DNA of 48,887 nucleotides, taken from JBJKSO01 sp046703825 (GTDB lineage: Bacteria; Chloroflexota; Dormibacteria; Aeolococcales; Bog-877). Positions 31,741 to 40,443 of this stretch are shown piece after piece. The position numbers and the translations under genes are program-made. Numbering within the stretch: the first letter of the stretch is position 1; each line of letters starts with the position of its first letter. Below the pieces are notes generated by a model. The model was not told the DNA's origin. It ran no database searches and worked only from the letters and a program-made list of their open reading frames with translations. Location of the stretch: the NCBI GenBank assembly GCA_046703825.1, contig JBJKSO010000084.1:1-48887 (forward strand), written 5' to 3'.

Positions 31741-32904
31741 ATGGCTGAACCGGTAATCGTCGCCGCCGGCCGCTCCCCCATCGGGCGCGCCGGCAAGGGC
31801 TCGCTGGTGGGGATGCGCCCCGACGACCTGGGTGCCCAGGTGCTGACCAAGGTGCTGGCGGCGCTGCCCCAGCTTTCGGTGGGCGAGATCGAGGACATCA
31901 TGTGCGGCTGCGGCCTGCCCGGCGGCGAATCCGGGTTCAACCTGGGACGCGCCATCAGCATCCTGGCCGGGGTGGGGGCGCCCGCGACCACGCTCACCCG
32001 CTACTGCAGCTCCTCGCTGCAGACGACCCGGATGGCGGCCCACGCCATCCGGGCGGGAGAAGGCGAGGTCTTCGTGTCCATGGGTGTGGAGACGGTGAGC
32101 CGATACGGCTACGGCACCTCGGATCCGCCCGACGCCCGCAACCCGAGGCTGCTGCCGGGCAACCCAGAGGGTTTGCCCGACCTCTACATCCCGATGGGGC
32201 TGACGGCGGAGAACGTGGCCGAGCGGGAGGGGATCAGCCGCGAGGAGATGGATGCCTTCGCCTGCCGCAGCCAGAATCGCGCGGTGGCTTCGCGGGAGGA
32301 CGGCTTCTTCGCCCGGGAAATCGTGCCGGTCAGCACTCCCGAGGGCCTGGTCGTGGACAAGGACGACGGTCCGCGCCCCAACACCACTATGGAAGGTTTG
32401 GCGGCGTTGAAGCCCGTCTTCAAGGAGGACGGCCGGGTGACGGCCGGCAACGCCTGCCCGCTCAATGACGGCGCGGCGGCTGTGGTGATCATGTCCGACG
32501 AGCGCGCCCGCGCGCTTGGCATCCCGCCCTTGGCGCGGATCGTCTCCACGGCGGTGGCGGCGCTGGAGCCTGAGTACATGGGGCTGGGCCCGATTCCCGC
32601 CACCCGGCGCGCGCTGGAGCGGGCGCGCATGTCGATCGCCGACATGGAACTGGTGGAGATCAACGAGGCCTTCGCCGCGCAGGTGATCCCCTCGGCACGG
32701 GGAATGGGACTGGACCCCACCGACGATCGGCTCAACCATTTCGGCGGCTCGATCGCCCTCGGCCACCCCTTCGGCATGACCGGCGCCCGCATCACCTGCA
32801 CCTTGCTCAATGGGCTGCGGACCCTGGACCGGACCTGGGGACTGGAAACCATGTGCGTGGGCGGAGGAATGGGAATGGCCATGGTCGTGGAGCGCCTTTC
32901 CTGA
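31741..32904 (+). CDS. acetyl-CoA acetyltransferase (thiolase)
   Basis: Condensing or degradative thiolase of 387 aa. The acyl-accepting Cys is in TRYCSSSLQTT, the His in GGSIALGHPFGMTGAR and the second Cys in TMCVGGGMGMA; NEAFAAQ is also kept. It acts in beta-oxidation or acetoacetyl-CoA formation. ATG 31741 was chosen at the family start MAEPVIVAAGRSPIG, with GAGGAG 11 bases upstream. It runs alone and converges on a small membrane-protein gene. Confidence 0.95.
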   Translation: MAEPVIVAAGRSPIGRAGKGSLVGMRPDDLGAQVLTKVLAALPQLSVGEIEDIMCGCGLPGGESGFNLGRAISILAGVGAPATTLTRYCSSSLQTTRMAAHAIRAGEGEVFVSMGVETVSRYGYGTSDPPDARNPRLLPGNPEGLPDLYIPMGLTAENVAEREGISREEMDAFACRSQNRAVASREDGFFAREIVPVSTPEGLVVDKDDGPRPNTTMEGLAALKPVFKEDGRVTAGNACPLNDGAAAVVIMSDERARALGIPPLARIVSTAVAALEPEYMGLGPIPATRRALERARMSIADMELVEINEAFAAQVIPSARGMGLDPTDDRLNHFGGSIALGHPFGMTGARITCTLLNGLRTLDRTWGLETMCVGGGMGMAMVVERLS

Positions 32905-32924
32905 CGCCCCGCGGCCGCAGCCCC

Positions 32925-33104
32925 TCAGCCCCCCGAGAACGCCAGCGCGGCCAGTGCGAAGGCGCAGAGCGCCAACACCATCGCCAGGGCTTGGAGCGAT
33001 AGGTGCCGAGCACCTTCGCCCCAGGAAAGGGACAGCGCGACCACAAAGAGGACGCCCGCAGCGATGATCAACGGTCGGCGGCGGCCGCGGACTCGCTCCA
33101 GCAC
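32925..33104 (-). CDS. small two-helix membrane protein
   Basis: A 59-aa protein from GTG 33104: a basic RVRGRRR start followed by two hydrophobic helices (LIIAAGVLFVVALSLSW and ALAMVLALCAFALAALAF). The start is supported by TACTCT six bases upstream (33111-33116), the leaderless pattern of this genome. The upstream frame continues but is Gly/Gln-rich and unconvincing. Function unknown. Its 5' end overlaps the transglycosylase gene if that starts at 33003. Confidence 0.55.
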   Translation of the reverse strand: MLERVRGRRRPLIIAAGVLFVVALSLSWGEGARHLSLQALAMVLALCAFALAALAFSGG

Positions 33105-33830
33105 CGCGTCAGAGTACGCCTGCGAGGTGGTGCCGAGCTCACGCTGCGACGCCTGCGTTACCTGGCCGCGTTTCTCGGCATCGCCGCAGCTCTGACCTTC
33201 TCGCTGACCTGGGTGCTGACTCCCGGGACCGCCGCCGTGATCCCGCTGGCCAACCACCGCGCCACCGCCCACGGCGGCCTGCTGCTAGGTACCGCTCACA
33301 TCCCGAAGACGCTGGTCCACGCGGTGGTCGCGATTGAGGACTCCCAATTCTTCCAAGACGCAGGCATCGATCTGGAGGGGGTGATACGCGCCGGCGTCTA
33401 CGACCTGGTCCATTTCTGCGGCTGCCAGGGGGGCTCAACCCTCACCGACCAGCTGGCCGAGGACATCTACATGCAGGGCAACGATTCCAGTGTCTGGGGT
33501 CGCTGGGTGGACACCGTCTTGGCGCTCAAGATCGCCCAGCACACCAGCAAGATGGCGGTGCTGGCCGCGTACCTGAACGAGGTCTACTTGGGTCAGGGAG
33601 CGTACGGGGTGAGGCGGGCCAGCCTCGTCTACTTCCACCGAGCACTGGCGAAGGACACCCTCGCCCAATTCGCGATGCTGGCGGGACTGCCGCAGGCGCC
33701 CTCGGCACTCGACCCACTGACCCATCCGGAGGCGGCGCGCGAGCGTCGGGCGGCGGTACTGGCACAGATGCGCGCCGACGGCTACATCAGCGCCGTAGCG
33801 GAAAAGCGGGCCATGGCCGCAAGGGTCTGA
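33003..33830 (+). CDS. monofunctional peptidoglycan glycosyltransferase (GT51)
   Basis: Polymerises lipid II into glycan strands. One membrane helix (LRYLAAFLGIAAALTFSLTWVL region) is followed by the GT51 domain: VVAIEDSQFFQDAGIDLEGV with the catalytic Glu, GGSTLTDQLAEDIYMQ, and KMAVLAAYLNEVYLGQGAYGV with a full PQAPSALDP end. The usual FYxHxG His is Asp here. There is no transpeptidase domain. The start is uncertain: GTG 33003 is the only standard codon before the helix, but it overlaps the small membrane gene by 102 bases head to head; a CTG near 33120 is possible. Confidence 0.82.
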   Translation: MPSTFAPGKGQRDHKEDARSDDQRSAAAADSLQHRVRVRLRGGAELTLRRLRYLAAFLGIAAALTFSLTWVLTPGTAAVIPLANHRATAHGGLLLGTAHIPKTLVHAVVAIEDSQFFQDAGIDLEGVIRAGVYDLVHFCGCQGGSTLTDQLAEDIYMQGNDSSVWGRWVDTVLALKIAQHTSKMAVLAAYLNEVYLGQGAYGVRRASLVYFHRALAKDTLAQFAMLAGLPQAPSALDPLTHPEAARERRAAVLAQMRADGYISAVAEKRAMAARV

Positions 33831-33852
33831 CAGTCCGGACCGGCGAACTCAG

Positions 33853-33923
33853 TTGACTTCGAGCAAGGACCCGCTAAATCACCCCATCGGGCGATGCGGG
33901 CACCCGATCGGGACGACTATGCT
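33853..33923 (+). promoter_or_regulatory. promoter and dyad operators of the solute-binding protein gene
   Basis: Two possible promoters: TTGACT (33853-33858) with TAAATC, or TATGCT (33918-33923). Between them lie CATCG-GG-CGATG (33885-33896) and the perfect palindrome CCCGATCGGG (33903-33912). The palindrome abuts the TATGCT -10 element, a typical repressor position. Confidence 0.4.
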
Positions 33924-33997
33924 ACCGCCCGACCATTGTGGCCTAACCAGCCCCCGGTGAGCTGCCAGAGAGACCCGGGGCTAGCAGGAGGAAGAGC

Positions 33998-35950
33998 ATG
34001 CCCAACCTCAGGTTTCTTTCCAGGCTGACGTTCTGGCGAACGGCTGGCCTGGGAATCGTGGCCGCCGTGCTGCTTGCCAGCTGCGGCGCCGCGGCGGGGA
34101 CGAGCCAAACCGCCAAGAGCGGCGGTGTGGTCACCTTTGCCGAGGAACCGGCCACACCCCCGACCTACATCTCGCCGCTGATGAGCGCCAACCTTGAGTC
34201 CAACGCCAACCTCTACCAGTTTTCCAACCTGCTCTACCTACCTCTTTACTGGTTCGGCAAGCACGGACAGCCGACGATCAACGAGAGCCTCAGCGTCGCC
34301 AAGCTGCCCGTCTTCTCCAACGGCAACAAGACCGTGACCGTGAACCTCAAGCACTGGGTCTGGTCCGACGGCAAGCCGATCACCGCCCGGGACGTGGTCT
34401 TCTGGATGAACCTGCTGAGCGCCGTCAGCGATCCCAACGCTCCCTCGATCGGTTCCAGCAGCGCCCCCGGCCCCGGTTGGTTCGACGCTAGCCCCGGTGG
34501 TTTCCCCGAGAACGTGGTCAGCTACAAGGCCACCGGTACCTACCAGCTGGTGTTCAACCTGAACCAGTCCTACAACCCGACTTGGTTCCTCTACAACGAG
34601 GTGTGCCAGGTCTACCCGCTGCCGACTGCCACCTGGGACAAGCTGTCCGCCAGCGGCACTGTCGGCAACTACGACACCGAGGCGGAGACCCGCACCACCT
34701 TGAGCGGGACCTCTCCGGCCAGCTACGTGCCGGCCAACCCGGGCACCGCGACCAGCGGTGCGTTCGGTGTGGCTGCCTTCATCAACACCCAGGCCGAGAC
34801 CCTCAGCACCTACGCCAGCAACCCACTCTGGAAGGTGGTCGACGGCCCCATGAAGCTGACCCAGTTCACAGCGCAGGGCTACGTCAAGATGGTGCCCAAC
34901 AAGCGCTACTCCGGGTCTCCCAAGCCGACTATCTCGGCGTTCGAGGAACTGCCGTTCACGACCGACACGGCGGAGTTCAACTCGCTGCGCTCCGGCAGTG
35001 TCGACATCGGCTACATCCCCCCGCAGGACATCAAGCAGAAGGCGGCGGTCGAGCGCCTCGGTTACAAGTTCAATCCCTGGTACGAGTTCCAGACCGAGTA
35101 CGGTGCGTTTAACTTCACCAACCCGACGACCGGCCCGATCATGTCCCAGCTGTACTTCCGGCAGGCGTTCCAGTCGCTTCTAAATCAGAAGCAGTACTTC
35201 AACTCCTTCGACGCCGGAATCGGCAGCGTCAACAATGGCCCGGTCCCGACGTACCCGCCGCACAACCAGTTCGAAAGCGCACTGGAAGCAGGCAAGGCCG
35301 TATATCCGTACAATCCGAGCAAGGCGGCAAGTCTGCTGAAGAACAACGGCTGGACCGTGCAACCGGGAGGCACGAGCACGTGCACGCATCCCGGCACCGG
35401 CAGTGGTGAGTGCGGCGCCGGGATCAAGCAGGGACAGGCCGCGACCTTCACCATGCTCTACGTGAGCGGCAGCGTGCTGGCCACCGAGGAGATGCAAGCT
35501 CTCCAGTCGGCGCTGCATCAACACGCCGGCATAGTCATGAACTTGAAGCAGGCTCCGTTCTCCCAGGTGATCTCCACCATGGACAACGGCTGCACATTCA
35601 AGACCCCGTGTTCGACATGGGACATGGCCAACTGGAACTTCGGCTGGTCGTACGCCCCGGACTTCTACCCCAGCGGCGAGGCGATCTTCGCCTGTGGGGC
35701 GGCCAGCAACGGTGGCGACTACTGCAACTCCACCAACGACCACTACATCCAGCTGACCAACACGTCTTCGAGCAAGTCGCAGGCGAAGGCAGCCATGACC
35801 AAGTACCAAAACTTCCTGGCCAAGCAGCTGCCGGCGTTCTGGTTGCCCAACCTTCCCTTCCAGTTCACCATGTACAAGAGCAACATCAAGAACGTCGTTC
35901 CGCAAGACGTCCTCGACATCGTCTACCCTCAGTACTACAGAGTCGGATGA
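33998..35950 (+). CDS. ABC transporter family-5 solute-binding lipoprotein
   Basis: Peptide/nickel-type extracellular binding protein of 650 aa. The signal peptide ends in the lipobox VLLASC. SBP family-5 features: VTVNLKHWVWSDGKPITARDVVFW, FNSLRSGSVDIGYIPPQD and the late PALWxxN-like FWLPNLPF. ATG 33998 has a strong AGGAGGAAG site. No permease or ATPase genes lie beside it, so it is an orphan receptor that must share a transporter encoded elsewhere. GC use is slightly lower and Asn/Thr richer than its neighbours, as usual for exported proteins. It ends in a strong terminator. Confidence 0.93.
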   Translation: MPNLRFLSRLTFWRTAGLGIVAAVLLASCGAAAGTSQTAKSGGVVTFAEEPATPPTYISPLMSANLESNANLYQFSNLLYLPLYWFGKHGQPTINESLSVAKLPVFSNGNKTVTVNLKHWVWSDGKPITARDVVFWMNLLSAVSDPNAPSIGSSSAPGPGWFDASPGGFPENVVSYKATGTYQLVFNLNQSYNPTWFLYNEVCQVYPLPTATWDKLSASGTVGNYDTEAETRTTLSGTSPASYVPANPGTATSGAFGVAAFINTQAETLSTYASNPLWKVVDGPMKLTQFTAQGYVKMVPNKRYSGSPKPTISAFEELPFTTDTAEFNSLRSGSVDIGYIPPQDIKQKAAVERLGYKFNPWYEFQTEYGAFNFTNPTTGPIMSQLYFRQAFQSLLNQKQYFNSFDAGIGSVNNGPVPTYPPHNQFESALEAGKAVYPYNPSKAASLLKNNGWTVQPGGTSTCTHPGTGSGECGAGIKQGQAATFTMLYVSGSVLATEEMQALQSALHQHAGIVMNLKQAPFSQVISTMDNGCTFKTPCSTWDMANWNFGWSYAPDFYPSGEAIFACGAASNGGDYCNSTNDHYIQLTNTSSSKSQAKAAMTKYQNFLAKQLPAFWLPNLPFQFTMYKSNIKNVVPQDVLDIVYPQYYRVG

Positions 35951-35953
35951 TCT

Positions 35954-35995
35954 GAGCGCCGGTGCCGCCCCGCGGCGGCACCGGCCGCTCTTTTT
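35954..35995 (+). terminator. Rho-independent terminator
   Basis: GAGCG plus CCGGTGCCGCC pairs with GGCGGCACCGG plus CGCTC around a CCGC loop with one bulged C, a 16-bp stem, followed directly by TTTTT. It lies immediately after the solute-binding protein stop and is the only textbook intrinsic terminator I found in the window. Confidence 0.9.
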
Positions 35996-36019
35996 CCTCA
36001 GGGACAGGGGGTACTGGAG

Positions 36020-38176
36020 CTGCAACTAACCATCATCGGCGCGGGTGCGATCGGGGGGACCATCGGCGCCCACATGGCCCGCGCCGGCCATGACATCCTC
36101 TTCTGCGACGCGGACCGGGCCCATGTAGAGGCCATTCGGCGGTCGGGGCTCCGCATCGAGGGGCCAGTCGCCAATTTCACAGTCCAGGTGCCCGCGGTCA
36201 CCCCGGACGAGCTGCCCGCCCAGCTGACCCATGCCGCGGTGGCGGTCAAAAGCCACCACACCCAGTCGGCCGCCGACCTGCTGCGGGGCCGGCTGACGCC
36301 GGACGGCTACGTGGTGAGCTTCCAGAACGGCCTGACTGCCGACATCCTGGCCGATGCAGTTGGCTGGGACCACCTGCTGGTCAGCTTTGTCAACTTCGGC
36401 GCCGACGTCATGGCGCCGGGGGTGATCATGCAGGGGAACGTGGGCACCTTCCGGGTGGGCGAGCCCAAGGGCGGCCCGCCCACCCCGCGGGTGCTGGAAC
36501 TAGTGGAGGCGCTGCCCTATGCCGAGGCCACCGACAGCGTGCTCGGCTACCTCTGGGGGAAGGAGGCCTACGGCTCGATGCTCTACGCCGGGGCGGTCAG
36601 CGACCTCTCTATCGCCGACACCCTGGAGGCCCCGCAGTGGCGGGAGCTGATGCTGGCGGTGGCCCGCGAGGTGCTGGCTCAGGCGCCGGTGCCACCCAGA
36701 GGCTTTGACGGCTTCGAACCAGACGACCTGGAAGGTTCGCTGGCACGGCTGGTGACCTTCAACCGGCTCAGCGCCAAGTCGCACAGCGGCATCTACCGCG
36801 ACCTCATGGTGCGCAAGCGCCCCACCGAGGTGGGGGACCAGCTGCGCGACCTGCGGGGGCCGCTCACCACGTACTCCGGCCGCTTGATCCAGGCGATAGA
36901 GCGCGGCGAGCGCACCTGCGAGGTGGCGAACCTGGACCTGCTCGCCTGCTACGAGCGCGCCGAGCGCCTGGGACGCCCACTCAACGCGGTGGTGCGCCTG
37001 CTACCCGCCCCCCGCCGGTCCCTGCAGGGGCCGCTGGTGGGGCTGGCCGTGGCAGTGAAGGACATGATCGACATCGAGGGCCAGCCTCGCGGCAACGGCA
37101 ACCCCGAGGACATGGCGGGACCGCCAGCCGCCGAGGATGCGCCGATCATCACCACCCTGCGCAACTTGGGCGCTGACGTCTTCGCGATGACCAGCCTGCT
37201 TGAGTACGCGGCCGGCGCCCAGCACCCGGGCCTGGGGGAGGCGCGCAACCCCCACGATCCCTCGCGAACCGCGGGCGGGTCCAGCGGCGGCTCCGCGGCT
37301 TTGGTGGCCGCGGGAGTCTGCCCGCTCGCCCTCGGCACCGACACCGGCGGTTCCATCCGCATCCCCGCCGCCTACTGCGGCGCGGTTGGGCTGAAACCCA
37401 CCTTCGGCACCCTCGACCTCAGCGGCGTGGAGCCGCTCTCCCCCTCCCTGGACCACCTCGGCCTGATCGGGGACCGGGTAGCGACGGTGGAGCAGGCGCT
37501 GGCTGCGCTCACCGGCCAGCCGGTTGTCGCTGCGCCCGACCGCCCCCGGATCGCCTGGATCCCGGCCCAGCTCGAACTCGCCGGGGTGCAGCCCGAGGTG
37601 GCGGCCGGGCTGCGGGCGGCGGTGGAGCGGGCCAAGCGCGCGGACTGGGAGGTGGTGGAGACCGACGGCCAGCCGTTCAAGGATCTGGCGGCCGTGCTCG
37701 AGGACATCCTGCTCTTCGAGGCCTGGCAGGTGCACGGCGACCGTGTCCGGGCTCGGCCGGACCACTACGGACCCGAAACTTTGCGGCTGCTCCGCCTGGG
37801 CTCCCAGGTGTCTGAGGAGCGCTACCACCAGGCTGAGCAGGAGCGCCAGCGGCTGCGCGAGCCTGTGTTGGCCGCGCTCGCCGGCGTCGACGCGCTGCTG
37901 GAGCCGACGGTGGGCTTCACCGCGCCGGAAAAGAGCCCCCCCGTGGACACCGCCCAGGGAGAGGCCGAGGGCCTCTTCACCACGGTGCACAATGGCTCCG
38001 GCTGCCCCTCCTTGGCCCTGCCCGCGGGCTTCGGTGCGGGAGACCTGCCGGTCTCGGTGCTGCTCTCCGCCAGCCCGGGTGAGGACATGCGGCTACTGGC
38101 CCTGGCCGGCGCCATGGAGCGCTTGCTCAGCGATCGCTGGCCGGTGCGCAGCGCAGGGTCGGTCGCGCCTGCTTAA
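36020..38176 (+). CDS. ketopantoate reductase-like / amidase fusion protein
   Basis: The N-terminal about 310 residues match the ApbA/PanE family: LTIIGAGAIGGTIGAHMARAG (Rossmann), VKSHHTQSA, SFQNGL, and KSHSGIYRDLMVRKRPTEVGD. After NLDLLACYERAERLGRPLNAVV comes an amidase-signature domain with the Ser-Ser-Lys set: Lys in GLAVAVKDMIDIEG, Ser in AGGSSGGSAAL and Ser in GTDTGGSIRIPAAYCG. Total about 718 aa. No ATG, GTG or TTG precedes the Rossmann glycines in frame; the first ATG (36074) would delete them, so CTG 36020 (GGGGG eight bases upstream) is proposed. It probably oxidises or reduces a keto/hydroxy acid and hydrolyses an amide of the same compound. Confidence 0.82.
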   Translation: MQLTIIGAGAIGGTIGAHMARAGHDILFCDADRAHVEAIRRSGLRIEGPVANFTVQVPAVTPDELPAQLTHAAVAVKSHHTQSAADLLRGRLTPDGYVVSFQNGLTADILADAVGWDHLLVSFVNFGADVMAPGVIMQGNVGTFRVGEPKGGPPTPRVLELVEALPYAEATDSVLGYLWGKEAYGSMLYAGAVSDLSIADTLEAPQWRELMLAVAREVLAQAPVPPRGFDGFEPDDLEGSLARLVTFNRLSAKSHSGIYRDLMVRKRPTEVGDQLRDLRGPLTTYSGRLIQAIERGERTCEVANLDLLACYERAERLGRPLNAVVRLLPAPRRSLQGPLVGLAVAVKDMIDIEGQPRGNGNPEDMAGPPAAEDAPIITTLRNLGADVFAMTSLLEYAAGAQHPGLGEARNPHDPSRTAGGSSGGSAALVAAGVCPLALGTDTGGSIRIPAAYCGAVGLKPTFGTLDLSGVEPLSPSLDHLGLIGDRVATVEQALAALTGQPVVAAPDRPRIAWIPAQLELAGVQPEVAAGLRAAVERAKRADWEVVETDGQPFKDLAAVLEDILLFEAWQVHGDRVRARPDHYGPETLRLLRLGSQVSEERYHQAEQERQRLREPVLAALAGVDALLEPTVGFTAPEKSPPVDTAQGEAEGLFTTVHNGSGCPSLALPAGFGAGDLPVSVLLSASPGEDMRLLALAGAMERLLSDRWPVRSAGSVAPA

Positions 38177-38230
38177 GTATCGATCGAGCTGCGACCAGCG
38201 CCGGCCGGCCGGTTGACGAGGGAGAGTCAA

Positions 38231-39442
38231 ATGAAAGCGCGCGCCTACCGAGGCTACCGGTCCTACCAGTACCTGCAACCCGGCACCGACTACCGCGAGT
38301 TCGAGCTGGCGGCCGAACTGGATCGGGTGCCCTCGGCCCAGGTGGAGCTGGAGCCGGAGAACCGAAAGCGGGTGGAGCGGCTGGTGGGCCAGTTCCCGGT
38401 CGTCTCGTTTCACGACCACCCCAGCATCATGCCCGCCGACGCCGATGAGCTCTTCGAGTACCGCCGCCACGGTCGCGACTTCACCGGCTATGAGGGACTG
38501 AGCCGCTCGGGAATGGACGTGGTCTTCGACAACCTCGCCGACGGCGAGGGTCAGCTGACCTCGCTCAGCGGCTGGAAGTGGGACGACACCATCCTCGACT
38601 TGGGGATGCGGCTGTGCGACATCGCCCACCAGGATTTCGTCCAGATCGTGCACCGGCTGGAGGACATCGAGCGCTACCGCCAGGCGGGTCAGCTGGGGCT
38701 GGTGCTGGCGATAGAGTCGGCCACCCCGATCGAGAACGAGCTGGACCGCTTGGACGTGCTCTACGGCCTAGGGGTGCGCGGAGTGGGGATCGCCTACAGC
38801 GAGGCCAACCAGCTGGGGAGTGGGCTCAGCGAGGCAAGCGACGCCGGGCTCACCAACTTCGGGCGCAAGGCGGTGCGGCGGATGAACCAGCTCGGAATCC
38901 TGATCGACTGCTCCCACGCCGGCGACCGGACCACCCTGGAGACGATCGAGGCCAGCCGCACCCCGATCTCGATCTCCCACGCCGGAGCGCGCGGCCTCTG
39001 GCCCACCGCGCGCATGAAGCCTGACGAGGTGCTGCGGGCCATGGCCGAGCGCGGGGGGGTGATCGGGATCGAGGCCGCCCCCCACACCACCCTCACCCCC
39101 GAGCTCCGGCGCCACGGCCTCGACAGCTTCATGGCCCACTTTGAGTACTGCTGCGACCTGATCGGCATCGACCACGTCGCCTTCGGCCCGGACACGATCT
39201 TCGGGGACCACGTCGGCCTGCACCGGGTGGTGAGCCAGCGCCTGGGCCCCGGAATGCCGGACTCAGGACTTGAGTTCGAGCGGGTCCAGTGGGTGGACGG
39301 CCTGGAGAATCCCGCCGAGGCCTTCTGGAACATCACCGGCTGGCTGGTCAACCACGGCTACAGCGACCAGGACATTGCGAAGGTGATCGGTGGGAACATC
39401 CTGCGCCTGATGCAGCAGGCCTGGACCCCTCAGCCCGCCTGA
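38231..39442 (+). CDS. M19 family membrane-dipeptidase-like enzyme
   Basis: Zinc peptidase of the renal dipeptidase type, 403 aa. The HxD-like metal motif is in VVSFHDHPS; later His ligands are in ILIDCSHAGDRTT and ISISHAGARGLW, and DHVAFGPDTIFG precedes the end. It cleaves dipeptides, often with a D-residue or dehydro-residue at the C-side. No signal peptide is evident. ATG 38231 has GGGAGAG 4 bases upstream and is preferred over a start six codons earlier. It follows the PanE-amidase fusion by 54 bases, likely the same transcript. Confidence 0.9.
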   Translation: MKARAYRGYRSYQYLQPGTDYREFELAAELDRVPSAQVELEPENRKRVERLVGQFPVVSFHDHPSIMPADADELFEYRRHGRDFTGYEGLSRSGMDVVFDNLADGEGQLTSLSGWKWDDTILDLGMRLCDIAHQDFVQIVHRLEDIERYRQAGQLGLVLAIESATPIENELDRLDVLYGLGVRGVGIAYSEANQLGSGLSEASDAGLTNFGRKAVRRMNQLGILIDCSHAGDRTTLETIEASRTPISISHAGARGLWPTARMKPDEVLRAMAERGGVIGIEAAPHTTLTPELRRHGLDSFMAHFEYCCDLIGIDHVAFGPDTIFGDHVGLHRVVSQRLGPGMPDSGLEFERVQWVDGLENPAEAFWNITGWLVNHGYSDQDIAKVIGGNILRLMQQAWTPQPA

Positions 39443-39461
39443 CGCCGGTCGGTCGGCGTCA
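39440..39461. terminator. hairpin at convergent gene ends, no U-tract
   Basis: TGACGCC pairs with GGCGTCA around an 8-base loop; the left arm includes the dipeptidase stop codon. It lies between convergent genes. Without a T-run it is a candidate bidirectional terminator only. Confidence 0.35.
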
Positions 39462-39464
39462 GGC

Positions 39465-40430
39465 TCACGCCACCCCGATCCCCAGCAGCGGGTCACCCGC
39501 CTTGACCGCCAGCGACGTGACCAGGAAGATCACCACACCGGTGGCGGCCGCCGCCAGACCCTCCAGAGGGTCGCCGAAGATGTCGCGCAGCTCGCCGATC
39601 GGCTGACCCTGCTCCACCATCTCCCCCACCGCCACCGTCGGGTGGTAGGTGGCGGACTTGGAGGTGCGCGTCCAAACCATCTCCGCCAGTTCCTGGGGAG
39701 GAGCCGGCGGCTCGCCCGGGGCGTCGTACATCCCCAGGTGGGCCATGACGTTGCGCAGCCCACCCAAGTGCCGGCGCACCGACGGCTCGTCGCAGATCCC
39801 CTGCTGCCCGATCTCGGCGATCATGGCTGGGACTCCCTGCAGCGCGGCCGAGGCGTAGGCGGCCCCGGGAACCGAGTCGGGCTCCACCCCGAGGCTGTGC
39901 GGAAACCCGTACGAGTGGGCCATGGCCTTGGAGCGGCGGGCGACCTCGGGATCGCCGGCCCGGGTCCACAGGGTGAAGGGGCTCAACGCTTCGATCATGT
40001 CCCCGCAGTGGGCGTCGACGTAGGCGTCGGCGCCGCTGATGAACTCACGGAGGATGAACTCGGCGACCCGCTCGGCCTCGGTCCCCTGCGCCGAACCCGG
40101 GAAGGAGCGGTTGAGGTTCTTGCCATCGCGGGGGTTGACGTAGATGGAGCGCTCATAGAAGCCCGGTTGGTTGACCAGCAGCACCGCCCGCAGCGTGCCC
40201 CGCAGCCGGGCGGGATCCACCTCGCGGGTAAGCCGGGTGACCGCCTCGATGGGCACGTACTCGGCCGCGTGCATGCCCGAGGTCACCGCCAGGGTCGGGC
40301 CGGGTTGGGAACCGTGGATCACTACCGCCGGAACCTCCCACGCGGGATCCACACCGGGCACCGCCACCATCCCTCGCCGGCGCTCGCCCGGCCCGGCGTC
40401 AAGATCACCAAAGGTCTGAGCTGCTGCCAC
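39465..40430 (-). CDS. succinylglutamate desuccinylase/aspartoacylase family protein
   Basis: M14-like zinc deacylase of 321 aa. The metal site is GMHAAEY (HxxE) and the third ligand DAHCGD; the catalytic Glu is in PAMIAEIGQQG. NPRDGKNLNRSFPG is the substrate-carboxylate binding segment. The C-terminal beta domain (VGEMVEQGQPIGELRDIFG) is the usual lid. It removes acyl groups from amino acids or cleaves related amides. GTG 40430 has GGAGGG 5 bases upstream. It is third in the SDR-M20-AstE operon. Confidence 0.9.
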   Translation of the reverse strand: MAAAQTFGDLDAGPGERRRGMVAVPGVDPAWEVPAVVIHGSQPGPTLAVTSGMHAAEYVPIEAVTRLTREVDPARLRGTLRAVLLVNQPGFYERSIYVNPRDGKNLNRSFPGSAQGTEAERVAEFILREFISGADAYVDAHCGDMIEALSPFTLWTRAGDPEVARRSKAMAHSYGFPHSLGVEPDSVPGAAYASAALQGVPAMIAEIGQQGICDEPSVRRHLGGLRNVMAHLGMYDAPGEPPAPPQELAEMVWTRTSKSATYHPTVAVGEMVEQGQPIGELRDIFGDPLEGLAAAATGVVIFLVTSLAVKAGDPLLGIGVA

Positions 40431-40443
40431 CTGAACCCTCCAA

